Shown here in pieces: positions 18,907-28,324 of a stretch of DNA of 39,263 nt. Position numbers and translations under genes: made by a program. The stretch comes from Rickettsia felis URRWXCal2 (GTDB lineage: Bacteria > Pseudomonadota > Alphaproteobacteria > Rickettsiales > Rickettsiaceae). Numbering within the stretch: the first letter of the stretch is position 1; every line of letters starts with the position of its first letter. A model generated the notes under the pieces. That model did no database searches. It saw only the letters and a list, made by a program, of their open reading frames with translations, and was not told the origin of the DNA. The stretch is taken from NCBI GenBank assembly GCA_000012145.1, contig CP000055.1, positions 1-39,263 on the forward strand. Reading direction: 5' to 3'.

Positions 18907-20610
18907 TCAATTCTGCCATTTCATCTTCAATTTAGAAATCGGATAATGTCCCGCTAACTTTACAAAACACGATAAGTTAGGTAGAGACATGATTTCAGCA
19001 GGTAATACCTGCATCTTCTTTTGTTCTATAGTATTGATATTAACACCATCTCTTATGGTGTTTGAGCCATACGATAGACTTTCTTGGGTTTTGCGTATTT
19101 CTTGCTCACCTAGCATCATTGCCGATCTATGTGCTGTTTGCTGATCGCCAACACGAAAAATGAACTTTGAATTAAACAAATCAAGTAAATCATTAGCTGC
19201 AGCAGAGCCATATATTTTATCAAGCTGAAATATGTTCTGAATACCTGCAACAAAGCATCCGCCATATTTTCTGCTTTCTGCAAGAGCTGTATTTAAGCTA
19301 TTGATTTTACCAAGAGCAGGCAGCTCATCCATAATAAACCAAAGATTCTCTACTGTGCTTCCTATATCTCTGCTCATTAATGACTTTAAAGCCACACTAA
19401 TCCAAGCAGATAATAAAGGGCTAAGTGTTGCTCTTTGGCTAGGAAGTGCCGTTAAAAATAACCAGCTTTTGTTTTCTTCGTCATTACACCACTGTCTAAT
19501 TGAAAAATCCCTTATGGGGGCTAGATGCTTTAAAGCTGCGATATTCTTGCTAAGCGTTGCTTGTACGCCAGTAGAAGTCTCAGGAGCTGAGTTATTTATC
19601 ATTCCTGCAACTGCAGTATTCTCAAATGCTTTGGCAAATTCTGAGTTACTTGAATATGTAGTGATTCGGAGCAACTCTTTTTAATCTCTACTTACTGCGT
19701 ATTTCTTTAAAGCTTCTGCAAGTACTAATTCAGCAGTTCTATCAAAGAAGCTAGCTCGTCCCATACCATTATTACTTGAAAAGTGACTTGCAAGATCATC
19801 AAAATCCTCTGTATCTACTATATCATTCCAAGGTAGCCAATTAGAGGTGCGTGAATCAAAAGGATTCAGGATGATATCGCCATTACTTGGATCATAGAAT
19901 TTATTAACATATGATCCTGTCATATCAACAATGATAGCTTTTTCATTATTGCTTCGTATTTGAGGCAATAACTCATTAAGCATATTGGTTTTACCAGTGC
20001 CGGTAGTACCAGTAATTAGTATATGCTGTCTTTCACTATCCTTAACAATAGGAAGTCCTGCAAACTTAATATTAGATGCTACTTTTTCTTTGGATAGGAT
20101 TTTGGTAAGCTCAGAAGCTTGTACATAATCCATGCCTCTTAATTTCTGACTGCCTATTGTTTTGATGCCTCTATACCAAAAAAAGATAGTAATACCAGGC
20201 ATAGTTAAAGCAAAAACACCAAGTACTTCAAATGCAGCGGAGCCGGCAAGCCAAGAACCGAAGCTTGTAATCTGAGTACCATGCTTTGTTACATACCAAA
20301 ACTTGTGAATGAAGTCCTCAGCAGAGCGGTATATCCATTCCTGTCTTTTTACATCATAGAATGTTATACCGATCTGTGAGATGTCATAGAAATACTGACC
20401 TACCGCAAGCTTTAGCTGCACGTAGCATTCTATGCAATAGTAATATAGGCTTAAGATATTGATTTTTTGAAGGATTCTGAATATTAACCACATACACGAC
20501 GCAGTAAGACTCACTGTGAGTGCATTAGTGATGCCTTGCGTAAGCATCCTAATCTGATGTGCGAAGATTTGTGCACCTCGCGTGAATCTACCTTGCTCTT
20601 GTATGTTCAT
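18907..20610 (-). pseudogene. traD: TraD coupling ATPase, split by an in-frame stop
   Basis: F-type TraD moves DNA to the secretion channel. The upstream part (20610-19681) has two membrane segments (ALTVSLTASCMWLIF, LGVFALTMPGITIFFWY) and Walker A GTTGTGKTNML, with IIVDMTGSYVNKFY, and stops after KKYAVSRD. In the same frame after TAA 19681-19683 the text goes on KELLRITTYSSNSEFAKAF, with Walker B LWFIMDELPALGKI and the arginine finger region, to 18907. Single-base change CAA to TAA explains it. The full frame would give 567 residues. A TTG at 19674 might restart, but without the P-loop. Confidence 0.88.
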
Positions 20611-20621
20611 TACTAGGAAGC

Positions 20622-20900
20622 CTATTTATCAGATTCATAGTATATGTTATATGGCAAATAAAAATATGACGGACTGGTAGATCGTTCATCATCTCTTCTA
20701 TGATTACCCATATCTGAACTAAAACCAGTTAAATTATTAGGGCTTGAATACATGCCCTTGATATCTAAGTCCTTTATAAATTTTAGTAGCATTAACCATA
20801 TTTTAGAAATAATTGGGAATTTCATAATAAGTTTTTTTGTCATCGGTATTTTAGCGCAAATAGCGATAATCCAAAATATTGGAAGTATTTGAAATAACAT
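20622..20900 (-). CDS. Small membrane protein between traG and traD
   Basis: A 92-residue ORF starting MLFQILPIFWIIAICAKIPM with one clear hydrophobic N-terminal segment and a polar C-terminal tail (GMYSSPNNLTGFSSDMGNHR). It lies between traG and traD, the place of small entry-exclusion or surface proteins (traS/traT) in F-like operons. I see no lipobox, so I only note the analogy. Intact, but it is in a dead operon. Confidence 0.5.
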   Translation of the reverse strand: MLFQILPIFWIIAICAKIPMTKKLIMKFPIISKIWLMLLKFIKDLDIKGMYSSPNNLTGFSSDMGNHRRDDERSTSPSYFYLPYNIYYESDK

Positions 20901-20935
20901 TTTTATATCCTCTGTATTGAGTAAGTTGATTAATA

Positions 20936-22494
20936 TTATAATCTAGAGTTTTTACCTATTTCATCTAGTGTTCTTTTTACAGTAGAATCCGAGGTATCCT
21001 CATACTGATCTTCTATTTTCTTACCTTTCTGCTCTACGAGCTGAGCAGTATTATTTAAGTTATTGTAGCTTTCTTTTACGCTGTTACTTAAATTATTATT
21101 TAATCTCGTTTCAACGCTTTGATAAGCTAATTCTTGCTTATTATTTATTTTATCAGCTGATGCTTCTATTTTACCTGTCTGCACTTGATATTCATTTTTT
21201 AAATGCTGCTCACTACGCATAGGTATATTTTTTACATCAGAGCTAATACCACTTAAATGTCTACCATTATCTAATGCTATATTATCAACTGGCATTACTG
21301 AGTTTGCTATGGAAGCTGCCTCATGTATATGAGTTCTTGCCCATCTTGCAGCTTGCTCCTTACTTGAAACACCCGGAATATTGCTATCTATTATAGCATT
21401 TAGTACCGGCTCATTCATATTACGATCAATAGTAGCTGCATTTTGTGCTACATATTGACGACTTCTACTTAACTGGTCTTGAGCCGATATTGCATCAGAT
21501 ATTTCTCTACCAATAGATTCCTGCTCCTGATAGTTCTGACTTAAAGTTCTTGCTAGTGATTGAGTATCACTATTAAAGCTATTGAGTCTTCCTTCTTGAA
21601 GTGCAGATTTTGTTTTTTCAAGTACATTGTTGATAGTTTGTTTTTTTGATAACACTTCTTCACTGCTGCTACTTGTATTATTAGATGCCGATACTCTTGC
21701 TGAAGCACCTCCCAAGCCGAAAGCATTGAAACCAACGCTAGCATTATTGCTAGTAGCTGTTTCTTTATTATTTCTCATAATAGTATTATCAGTAGTTGTA
21801 CTATCGGTACTCACCGCATCTTTAAACTGCATCTGCTCTTGCTCTGAGATCCCAATTGAGCGAGCTTCTTCTGCAATCAAGCGGCTTGCAAGCTCTAACG
21901 CTTGTTGACCTGACATAGTACGCAGCATCGAGTCTTTAGACGATAGCGAGTTTAGTCTACTACTAGTAGCTGCATATTGATCTGACAAACTACTCTGTAA
22001 TAAATCTGAAGCTCTAAAGTTTGTACTCAGTGTATCAACGCTTTCTGTAATGAACTGTCTGCCATCATTAAAGATGGAGCTAGATTCTGCTGCGATATTG
22101 TTCTATTACCAATACTTACATTATCCATGCTGAGGTTATTATCAGCAATTCCTGCAGCAACGCTACTTGCAACAGAAAGCGGCGAGAACTGACCTGCAAG
22201 CATAGACATACCATGCGAGCAAGCTTTAAATAACGCCCAAGATAAAGGCGGCACTAAACATTCAAGCATCTGATATGTTGCATAAGTATTTAATGCATAT
22301 TCAGAATATGAGCCTTGTGACAAGATGCTCATGCCATTACCACCAAATACGCTGACCTTGCCTGATAATGATAACATACCTAAACAATGCACTAGTGAGT
22401 AAAATATTGGCCATGATGATACCCATATTGTAAAGTTACACCAAAACTGAAAGAACTTAAAACCGCCTACAAGGCAAGTTAGTGGAAGTACCAT
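20936..22494 (-). pseudogene. traG: TraG (F-type) C-terminal part, frameshifted and 5' truncated
   Basis: The first frame (22494-22027) has membrane segments (VLPLTCLVGGFKFFQFWCNF, IWVSSWPIFYSLVHCL), then YATYQMLECLVPPLSWALFK, typical of the mating-pair-stabilising TraG. A shift near 22070 (LAPS to IFNDGRQFITESVDTL) leads to the second frame, LSDQYAATSSRLNS to GKNSRL. The second part is the periplasmic, Ser/Gln/Asn-rich tail with AARWARTHIHEAASIANS. The N-terminal half of TraG is absent: homology stops at about 22494, where a different + strand ORF tail begins. Order traG, small ORF, traD matches F-like and RAGE operons. Confidence 0.78.
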
Positions 22495-22676
22495 ATGAAG
22501 TAAATATACCCGGTGAACTTAATGATAAAGAAAATGTTACTATATCTCTATCACCAATGTTACGTTCTAATATTGTAGGTGGGTCATTTCCCCCTATAGA
22601 TAATATCCCCACAGAAAGTTCAGCCTTATTAGGGAATAGTAGTAGTGATATACTAAGTATAAATGAAAATTTATAG
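22482..22676 (+). pseudogene. 3' fragment of an unidentified gene
   Basis: The frame ends SPMLRSNIVGGSFPPIDNIP, then ESSALLGNSSSDILSINENL, and stops at TAG 22674. Its first codons overlap the cut end of traG on the other strand, so it is likely the tail of a gene joined there by deletion. The Ser/Asn-rich end is not recognised. Confidence 0.35.
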
Positions 22677-22735
22677 TATTTGGATTTTAATTTCTATAAA
22701 TTAATACCATGTCATAATAAAAACGGAGATATAAT

Positions 22736-22804
22736 CTGAATACAGAACCTGCTAATACACACGATATTTCAATAATACCAAAATATAGTAAAAGTACACT
22801 AAAG
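22736..22804 (+). pseudogene. Possible 5' stub of a gene cut by IS481
   Basis: After GGAG (22725-22728) an open frame from CTG 22736 reads NTEPANTHDISIIPKYSKST and then enters the IS481 end. The start codon is atypical and may be a mutated ATG. The gene is unknown; this is a weak call. Confidence 0.2.
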
Positions 22805-23995
22805 TGTAGAAGTCAAGATTTGATCTTACAGATGCTATAAATTTTGCACCTGATTGTCAGTTAAATTTTGACTGTCAGACGAGTATTCAAGGTACAAGAT
22901 CTCATTATTTTTTTCAATAGCTAATTTCTTACTATCTTGAAAAGTTTGCATAGGAGTTTTACCATAACAATATTTTCCTGAATGTAGTCGTTCATTATTG
23001 AAATGCTCTAACCAAATATCAAGATCTAATTGTAAATCATCAAGATCTGTATAAATCTTTTTCCGCATTGCTGTATCAAAGAATTCTTGTTTCATGGTTT
23101 TATTAAAACGCTCACACATACCATTTGTTTGGGGAGAATATGCCTTAGTTGTAGTATGTTCTATACCTTCTATGCTAAGAAATAACTCAAAAGCATGATG
23201 CTCTATATTGCCCTTATATTCTGACCCACGATCTGTAAGAATACGCAGCATTGGTATCCCTTGCGTCTCATACCATGGTAACACCCGGTCATTAAGCATA
23301 TCAGCAGCAGTAATTGCTGTTTTATCAGCATATAGTTTAGCATCCACTACTCTAGTATAGCTATCAATAAATACCTGAGAATAAACCTTACCTATACCTT
23401 TAAAATTACCTACATAACACGTATCCTGACATCCTAGATAACCTGGATGCTGCGTCTCAATCTCTCCATGTGCTTCTTTTTCATTACGACGCTTCTCTAG
23501 TACTTGTAACTGAGCTTCAGTCAGAACAATACCATCCTGAGCCATCTTTGCTTCTAATGCTTTAAGCCTTTTACTGATATTGTTTAAATCATTACGTAAC
23601 CAAATTGATCTCACTTCTCCGGGTGATACAAGTATTCCACTCTTCTTAAGCTCATTTGATACTCTTAGCTGACCATATGCTGGATATTCTATTGCCATAT
23701 CCATTACTGCCTTCTCTACCGCTGGATCAACTCATTGGCTTTCTTCGACTAATTTCATATAACGCTTCTTCACCACCAGTTTCATATAGTTCTTTAAATC
23801 TGTAATAACTATCTCTACTATATCCCATCGCTTTACATGCTGATGATATACTACCAAGACTCTTAGCTAATTCTAGTAAACCTAATTTTGACTTTATTAT
23901 TTTTTGATTTAAGTTCATTGTGACCTTCCATTTTTTTATCTGTATTTTTAATACGTGATTTTTATTAAATGTAAGATCAAATGTCAACTAGTACA
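22805..23995 (-). mobile_element. IS481-family insertion sequence
   Basis: The 1191-bp element begins TGTAGAAGTCAAGATTTGAT and ends, read inward from 23995, TGTACTAGTTGACATTTGAT. The 26-bp ends match at 21 positions and share ATTTGATCTTACA. TGT...ACA termini and the DDE transposase fit IS481. Its right end overlaps the last codons of the GH18 gene. The 106 bp at its left end are repeated inverted at 27928-28033. Confidence 0.8.
22835..23918 (-). pseudogene. IS481 transposase, frameshifted
   Basis: I start it at ATG 23918 after GGAAGG. It reads [20 protein letters not shown] with [22 protein letters not shown], and stops after SRRKPMS. A neighbouring frame resumes at [20 protein letters not shown] with the integrase core: Asp in SQVFIDSYTRVV, Asp in RILTDRGSEYKG, Glu in GMCERFNKTMKQEF. 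A short deletion at 23727-23745 broke the frame. The C-terminal end is NEILYLEYSSDSQNLTDNQV. Confidence 0.85.
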
Positions 23996-24743
23996 ATTTA
24001 TTTAACCGTTTTTTGATAATCTTATAATGATTTGGAGTCAACTCATCATATCGCCATATAAATAACCCCCCTAAATTCAAATCAATAATTTGATCTAGAA
24101 AGTAATTTAAATTCCAGTCTGTCAGACCCAAAGTAGTCAAGGCTAACACAATTTTATCTTGTTCTATGCCATAAGAGATGCTTTGTACTAATGCTTGTTT
24201 TACATTATTGATAATATCATTTTGATTCCACATTGCGGCAGCGTAACAATAATGCACTAATCTATCACATTGACCTGATGCGATAATCGCCTTAACTTTG
24301 TCGGTAATCTTCTTCCCTTTTTCTGTATTGGGATGGTTATAAGAATAACCTGCAATAAAACCAAAACTGGTTTCTTTACTATTTTCTTTGAGTTTTTCCA
24401 TTGTTTTTATAACAAATGCAGTGTTCATATTACACTCGTCATCAAAATCAACACCATCCCAACCATTATTAATGGTCGCAGATATAATGCGGGATACGTC
24501 ATTCATACTAGAGGGCTTTTCTTCAGGAGCACATCCTCCCCCGCCATAAACCCAAAGCCTTTTACCTGTAAAACAAGGATTATTATCTGGTTTTTGTTCA
24601 TTTTCTGGACTCCACCCCGGAGAAGCCATGCTTCCTGTTGTTAGTTCTTCAAGATTTGTCACCATACCATACATTATATAGTCAAATTCATTAAATGGGT
24701 AACGAGTTAAAGACATACTCCAACCACCAAGTAATTTACTCAT
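23988..24743 (-). CDS. GH18 chitinase-like glycoside hydrolase
   Basis: This 251-residue protein carries the GH18 catalytic motif DGVDFDDE (Asp96, Asp99, Asp101, Glu103), a strand LWVYGGGGC corresponding to the S-x-G-G region, and a closing tryptophan strand GLFIWRYDE. I start at ATG 24743, just after AAAAGGG; ATG 24758 is less well placed. No signal peptide is seen. GH18 enzymes cleave beta-1,4 GlcNAc polymers or glycoprotein chitobiose cores, retaining via the acetamido group. The last codons (TTG TAC TAG) lie in the IS481 terminus, so the natural C-terminus has been replaced. The active site is intact; the substrate is unknown. Confidence 0.85.
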   Translation of the reverse strand: MSKLLGGWSMSLTRYPFNEFDYIMYGMVTNLEELTTGSMASPGWSPENEQKPDNNPCFTGKRLWVYGGGGCAPEEKPSSMNDVSRIISATINNGWDGVDFDDECNMNTAFVIKTMEKLKENSKETSFGFIAGYSYNHPNTEKGKKITDKVKAIIASGQCDRLVHYCYAAAMWNQNDIINNVKQALVQSISYGIEQDKIVLALTTLGLTDWNLNYFLDQIIDLNLGGLFIWRYDELTPNHYKIIKKRLNKLY

Positions 24744-24892
24744 ACACACCCTTTTCATTTTTGTTATTGGCAGTAGTACAAAACAGATAATCCTGAGTAC
24801 TAAGTCTATAATCTTTATGATCTTTAGTCCAATAATAAGTCATAATAGATTTTGGATTAGCGATTTTTTGCTGTAATGCACGCTATTACATG

Positions 24893-25357
24893 TTATGATA
24901 TTTTAATTTTCTTAGCCTTACTTTGTTCTTTTTTAGGTATTTTTATAGACAATATACCATCCTTAAAGTTTGCTGTTACATGTTCTTCATCCACATTAGA
25001 TGGTAAACTAATGGAGCGAGAGAAAGAGCCATAATATCGTTCTTTCATATGATAATTATGATCTTTTTTCTCAGTCGATTGTTCCTTTTTACCATCAATA
25101 GTTAAGATATTACTATCTATTTTAAGGTCAATATTATCCTGCGTTACACCAGGTAACTCTACCTCTAAATGATATTCAGATTCATTTTCAGTAATATCTG
25201 TTCTAGGTGACAATATTTTATTATTGTAATGGGTAGGGTAAGAAAATGAAGCTATTTCATTAAAGAAATTATTAAAAACATCGTCAACATAACTTTGTTT
25301 ATTTGTATGATGTTGTAATTCAGATTTATTTCTAATACGTGGTAAATTAAAAGACAT
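24893..25357 (-). CDS. Small heat-shock protein Hsp20
   Basis: A 154-residue alpha-crystallin chaperone. ATG 25357 follows GGAGGT at the right distance, so the upstream start at 25384 is not used. After LSPRTDITENESEYHLEVEL, the domain continues with ELPGVTQDNIDLKI, ILTIDGKKEQ and FKDGILSIKIPKKEQ, the conserved GILxIxIP motif. It holds unfolded proteins in the cytosol under heat stress. The paralogue downstream-to-upstream at 25428 has a signal peptide. Plasmid-borne hsp20 genes are a recurrent rickettsial plasmid feature. Confidence 0.92.
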   Translation of the reverse strand: MSFNLPRIRNKSELQHHTNKQSYVDDVFNNFFNEIASFSYPTHYNNKILSPRTDITENESEYHLEVELPGVTQDNIDLKIDSNILTIDGKKEQSTEKKDHNYHMKERYYGSFSRSISLPSNVDEEHVTANFKDGILSIKIPKKEQSKAKKIKIS

Positions 25358-25427
25358 AAGTACCTCCATAAGTTTATTAAACATTGATTTAGTCTTAATT
25401 TAGCAAAATTTAAATAAATATTCTCAC

Positions 25428-25955
25428 CTATTGAATTGGTATTTCTTTCGCATCTTTCTCCTTAACTTCGATACGAGGTAGAGTAATCGTCAAAATACCA
25501 TTCTTTAAGTTTGAAGAAATATTGTTTTGATCTACATCTTCATATAAAGAAACGACATAATTGAAGTTTCGTTTTGTATAATCATCTGAAGCTTCAGATT
25601 TATTATTTTGTTCTACGTTGCCGGTGATAAATAATTTATTACTATTTACTTTGACTTTAATTTGGCTTTTATCATACCCCGGCACTTCTAGTACTAAGAT
25701 ATATTGCTTGTCTTGAGTAATAAACTTAGTTCTTATAGCACTGGAGCTATATGCAGATAGTTTATGCTCAAACATATTATCCAAGTAGTAATCAAAAATA
25801 GAAAAAGGGCGTAGGTCAGGAGGATGTTGTAAGTAAGCAGTTTGAGATTTATTATCAGGTTTACTCACATTATCAGCTGCAATAACTGGATGACCAGTCA
25901 ATAAAATGACAGTAATACCGGATAGCAAATATGATTTAATATTGTTATATAACAT
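25428..25955 (-). CDS. Secreted/periplasmic Hsp20-like chaperone
   Basis: A 175-residue protein with the Hsp20 domain in its second half: RTKFITQDKQYILVLEVPGY, NKLFITGNVEQ, and LKNGILTITLPRIEV. I start it at ATG 25955, five bases after AGAGG, rather than at the longer 26018 frame. The N-terminus (MLYNNIKSYLLSGITVILLT then GHPVIAAD) is a signal peptide with likely cleavage after VIA or VIAA. Small heat-shock proteins are normally cytosolic, so export is unusual. A linker (PHPPDLRPFSIFDYYLDN-like, LRPFSIFDYYLDNMF) resembles bacterial IbpA-type N-arms. Intact. Confidence 0.88.
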   Translation of the reverse strand: MLYNNIKSYLLSGITVILLTGHPVIAADNVSKPDNKSQTAYLQHPPDLRPFSIFDYYLDNMFEHKLSAYSSSAIRTKFITQDKQYILVLEVPGYDKSQIKVKVNSNKLFITGNVEQNNKSEASDDYTKRNFNYVVSLYEDVDQNNISSNLKNGILTITLPRIEVKEKDAKEIPIQ

Positions 25956-26074
25956 ACATACCTCTTTTAGATTTATATAATATATAAGATTTGTGATCTC
26001 ACTTAAGTAAGTGTTCACACTTAAAATATAAGTAGTGCATGAGGAAAATTCAATGGTACAACAGTATGAGTATT

Positions 26075-26617
26075 TTATCCCATAAATCTATCACAAGGGT
26101 TTATGGTTTGTACTGGGATATTATAGGGCGTTTTGTAAACATTAGAATTCAGGAATGTTAGCTCTGTTTCGAGAGTATCTTCAAATACTTCAATCATCCA
26201 AGCTTTATAATTTGCTTGTGGATTGATAGACCAGCGATAGCCTCTAGATTTAAGTAAATCTTTAGAGTCATAAGGGGCATTGTGTACCCAAACATTAAAT
26301 CTGGTTTTATGGCAATTATTAAGTAATTGTTTTAATACTAGTGTTTTAGTAATAGGTAAGGTTTGAGCAAGTAAATGCAACCCAGCGCGGCAGTCTATAA
26401 CAGCTCTGTGTCCCTCATAAAAGAAATTATATTTATAAGTAAGATATTCTAGTTTATGGCTTTCTATTTTCTCAGCTTTCCAATCAATATCAACTCTTGA
26501 GCATCCCCATACTTTGGTTATAACTTCAGGAAACATTTTATCAAAAAAAGGTCTATCAAATGCAGCATTGTGGGCAATGATAATATCAACTTCTTCAAGA
26601 AACTTGAGTCTTATCAA
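26075..26617 (-). pseudogene. DnaQ-like 3'-5' exonuclease, 5' truncated by IS256
   Basis: The frame has exonuclease motif II (VDIIIAHNAAFDRPFFDK) and motif III (EGHRAVIDCRAGLHLL) of the DEDDh family, followed by an unusual C-terminal part (NYKAWMIEVFEDTLETE). Motif I (DxE) is absent because homology begins right at the IS256 end near 26620. A TTG at 26617 gives an ORF, but without the first acidic pair it should be inactive. Length left is 180 residues. Confidence 0.75.
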
Positions 26618-26619
26618 TT

Positions 26620-27913
26620 AAGTGTGTAAACTTTTCCAAAGGACTAGATTCTTTCTTCAAATTTTATTAAAAAATGAGCCATAGCCGCATTCCAATTTGG
26701 GATAGGCATGGACCATTTTTTGGTCATGTAGTCAATTGCTAAATATAAGCTTTTAAAAACAGCATTATCATTTGGAAAAAGACGTTTATTTTTTGTAACT
26801 TTTCGGAGTTGACTATTAACGGATTCCACAGCATTTGTTGTATAAATTATTTTCCTTATTTCTTCAGGATATCCTAAAATCATTAGATTATCCCAATGAA
26901 TATACCAAGATTTAGCAATTTGAGGATATTGTTTACTCCATTTAGATTCAAAAGCCTCTAAAGCGGAAAGTGCTTCTTTTTCTGTGTTAGCTGTATAAAT
27001 AGGTTTTAAATCACCAGCAAGCTCTTTCCGGTCCTTATATGATACATATCGTAAACTATTTCTAATTTGATGTACAATACATAATTGATGCTCTGTCTTT
27101 GGAAAAACAGCACCTATAGCTTCAGACATACCGTTAAGATTATCACTACATGCTATCAGTATGTCTTGCATACCTCTATTTTTCATCTCAGTAAAATTAC
27201 CAAGCCAAAATTTAGCCTCTTCATTCTCGCTGATCCACAGTCCTAAAATATCTTTCCGCCCTTCTAAATCAATGCCTAAGGCAACATATACTGATTTGTT
27301 GATAATCCGCTTATCTTGACGTACTTTTACTACCAAACAATCAAAAAATACTATGGCATATACTGGATCTAATGGACGGCTCTGCCATAGCTTAACATCC
27401 TCTATTATATCATCTGTAATCCTACGATTAAGCTCTCGCTTACATCAGCTCCATATAACTCCTGAAGCTGTAATTTTATATCTGATAAACTCATCCCTTT
27501 AGCATATAAGGATAGTACTTTATCATCAAAACCATCAAGTCTTCTTTGACGCTTCGCTACTAATGATGGTTCAAAGCTACTATTTCTATCTCTTGGCACT
27601 TCAATCTCAACAGCACCATTCTTTGTAATCAGATTCTTTGTGTTATAACCATTACGTGAATTCTGGGCATCACTTTGATTATACTTGCTATATCCTAAAT
27701 GATTATTCATCTCAGACTGTAGTGCTTTCTCTACAAGGTGCTTGGTTAGTTCTTTTAATAAACCATCTTCCTTGAATAAAGTTGATACATCTGTATCATT
27801 ATTGATCAATAAATCTATCGCTTGATTCATTGCAGCATTTTGTTTCTGTGGCATTGTAATCCCTCTTTTTGTTATATTTTCTTTTATATAACCTTTGAGA
27901 AATTTACACACTT
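26620..27913 (-). mobile_element. IS256-family insertion sequence
   Basis: About 1.29 kb bounded by AAGTGTGTAAACTTTTCC (26620) and, inverted at the right, AAGTGTGTAAATTTCTC (27913). It interrupts the exonuclease gene on its left. On its right it is 14 bases from the IS481 fragment. Confidence 0.8.
26644..27854 (-). pseudogene. IS256 transposase, frameshifted
   Basis: ATG 27854 follows AGAGGG and reads MPQKQNAAMNQAIDLLINND, with KNGAVEIEVPRDRNSSFEPS and DDKVLSLYAKGMSLSDIK, the mutator-type N-terminus. It stops after VSESLIVGLQMI at 27405. A neighbouring frame continues from about 27420 with RITDDIIEDVKLWQSRPLD and the catalytic Asp in AIVFFDCLVVKVR, then ACSDNLNGMSEAIGAVFPKT and TTNAVESVNSQLRK. 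One missing base at the ISR junction explains the split. Confidence 0.88.
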
Positions 27914-27927
27914 ATTTGGACAGAGCC

Positions 27928-28033
27928 AAATAATGAGATCTTGTATCTTGAATACTCGTCTGACAGTCAAAATTTAACTGACAATCAGGTACAAAATTTA
28001 TAGCATCTGTAAGATCAAATCTTGACTTCTACA
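27928..28033 (+). mobile_element. IS481 3'-end fragment, inverted copy
   Basis: The 106 bp repeat 22805-22910 in inverted orientation with two mismatches by eye, and encode the same transposase tail (NEILYLEYSSDSQNLTDNQV, stop). The two copies bound the 22805-28033 island. It ends with the IS terminus ...GACTTCTACA. Confidence 0.88.
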
Positions 28034-28040
28034 TTTTATA

Positions 28041-28100
28041 TCTAAAGTTACAGGACTATCTATTCAAGAGCTCAACAATCTTCTTAAACTTAAATCCTAA
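28041..28100 (+). pseudogene. C-terminal relic of a third Rpn nuclease
   Basis: Nineteen codons read SKVTGLSIQELNNLLKLKS and stop at 28098, matching the ends of the two intact Rpn proteins (VSRITGLSIAEINDLLKS and ISKVTGLSISELNQLLKS). The rest of the gene is lost at the IS481 end seven bases upstream. Confidence 0.75.
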
Positions 28101-28113
28101 CTATTCTTTGTTA

Positions 28114-28135
28114 GAAAGTAGTATATTCTACTTTC
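28114..28135. repeat. Hairpin after the Rpn relic
   Basis: GAAAGTAG and CTACTTTC are perfect 8-bp arms around TATATT, starting 14 bases after the relic's stop codon. Confidence 0.6.
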
Positions 28136-28156
28136 CATCTGTATTTCTTAATTAAT

Positions 28157-28318
28157 TTAATTTTTTGTACTTACTACTTGCTTCTTTTGCTCTATGATGC
28201 TTTTAACTCTTCTCTACGGCTCTTGTAGCAAATCTTATTATCTAGATTAAACGACTCCTCTGTACTAGTGCCTGTGAAAATTTATAGGTTTCGTTCTACT
28301 TAGTCCTTGAATTTTCAT
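28157..28318 (-). pseudogene. Degraded paralogue of the 72-residue gene
   Basis: The reverse strand shows TSTEESFNLDNKICYKSRRE, then after a one-base shift SIIEQKKQVVSTKN and a stop at 28157-28159. This is clearly related to TEEALNQDNRICYKKRREE...EKKKQIVKTK of the gene at 29416-29634. The N-terminal part (from ATG 28318) is also out of frame. The two relatives flank the GH84 gene. Confidence 0.7.
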
Positions 28319-28324
28319 TTAACT

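Noticed and set aside
22805..28033. A simple composite transposon of two intact IS481
   Set aside because: The right copy is only the last 106 bp and the left transposase is frameshifted, so the unit cannot move on its own.
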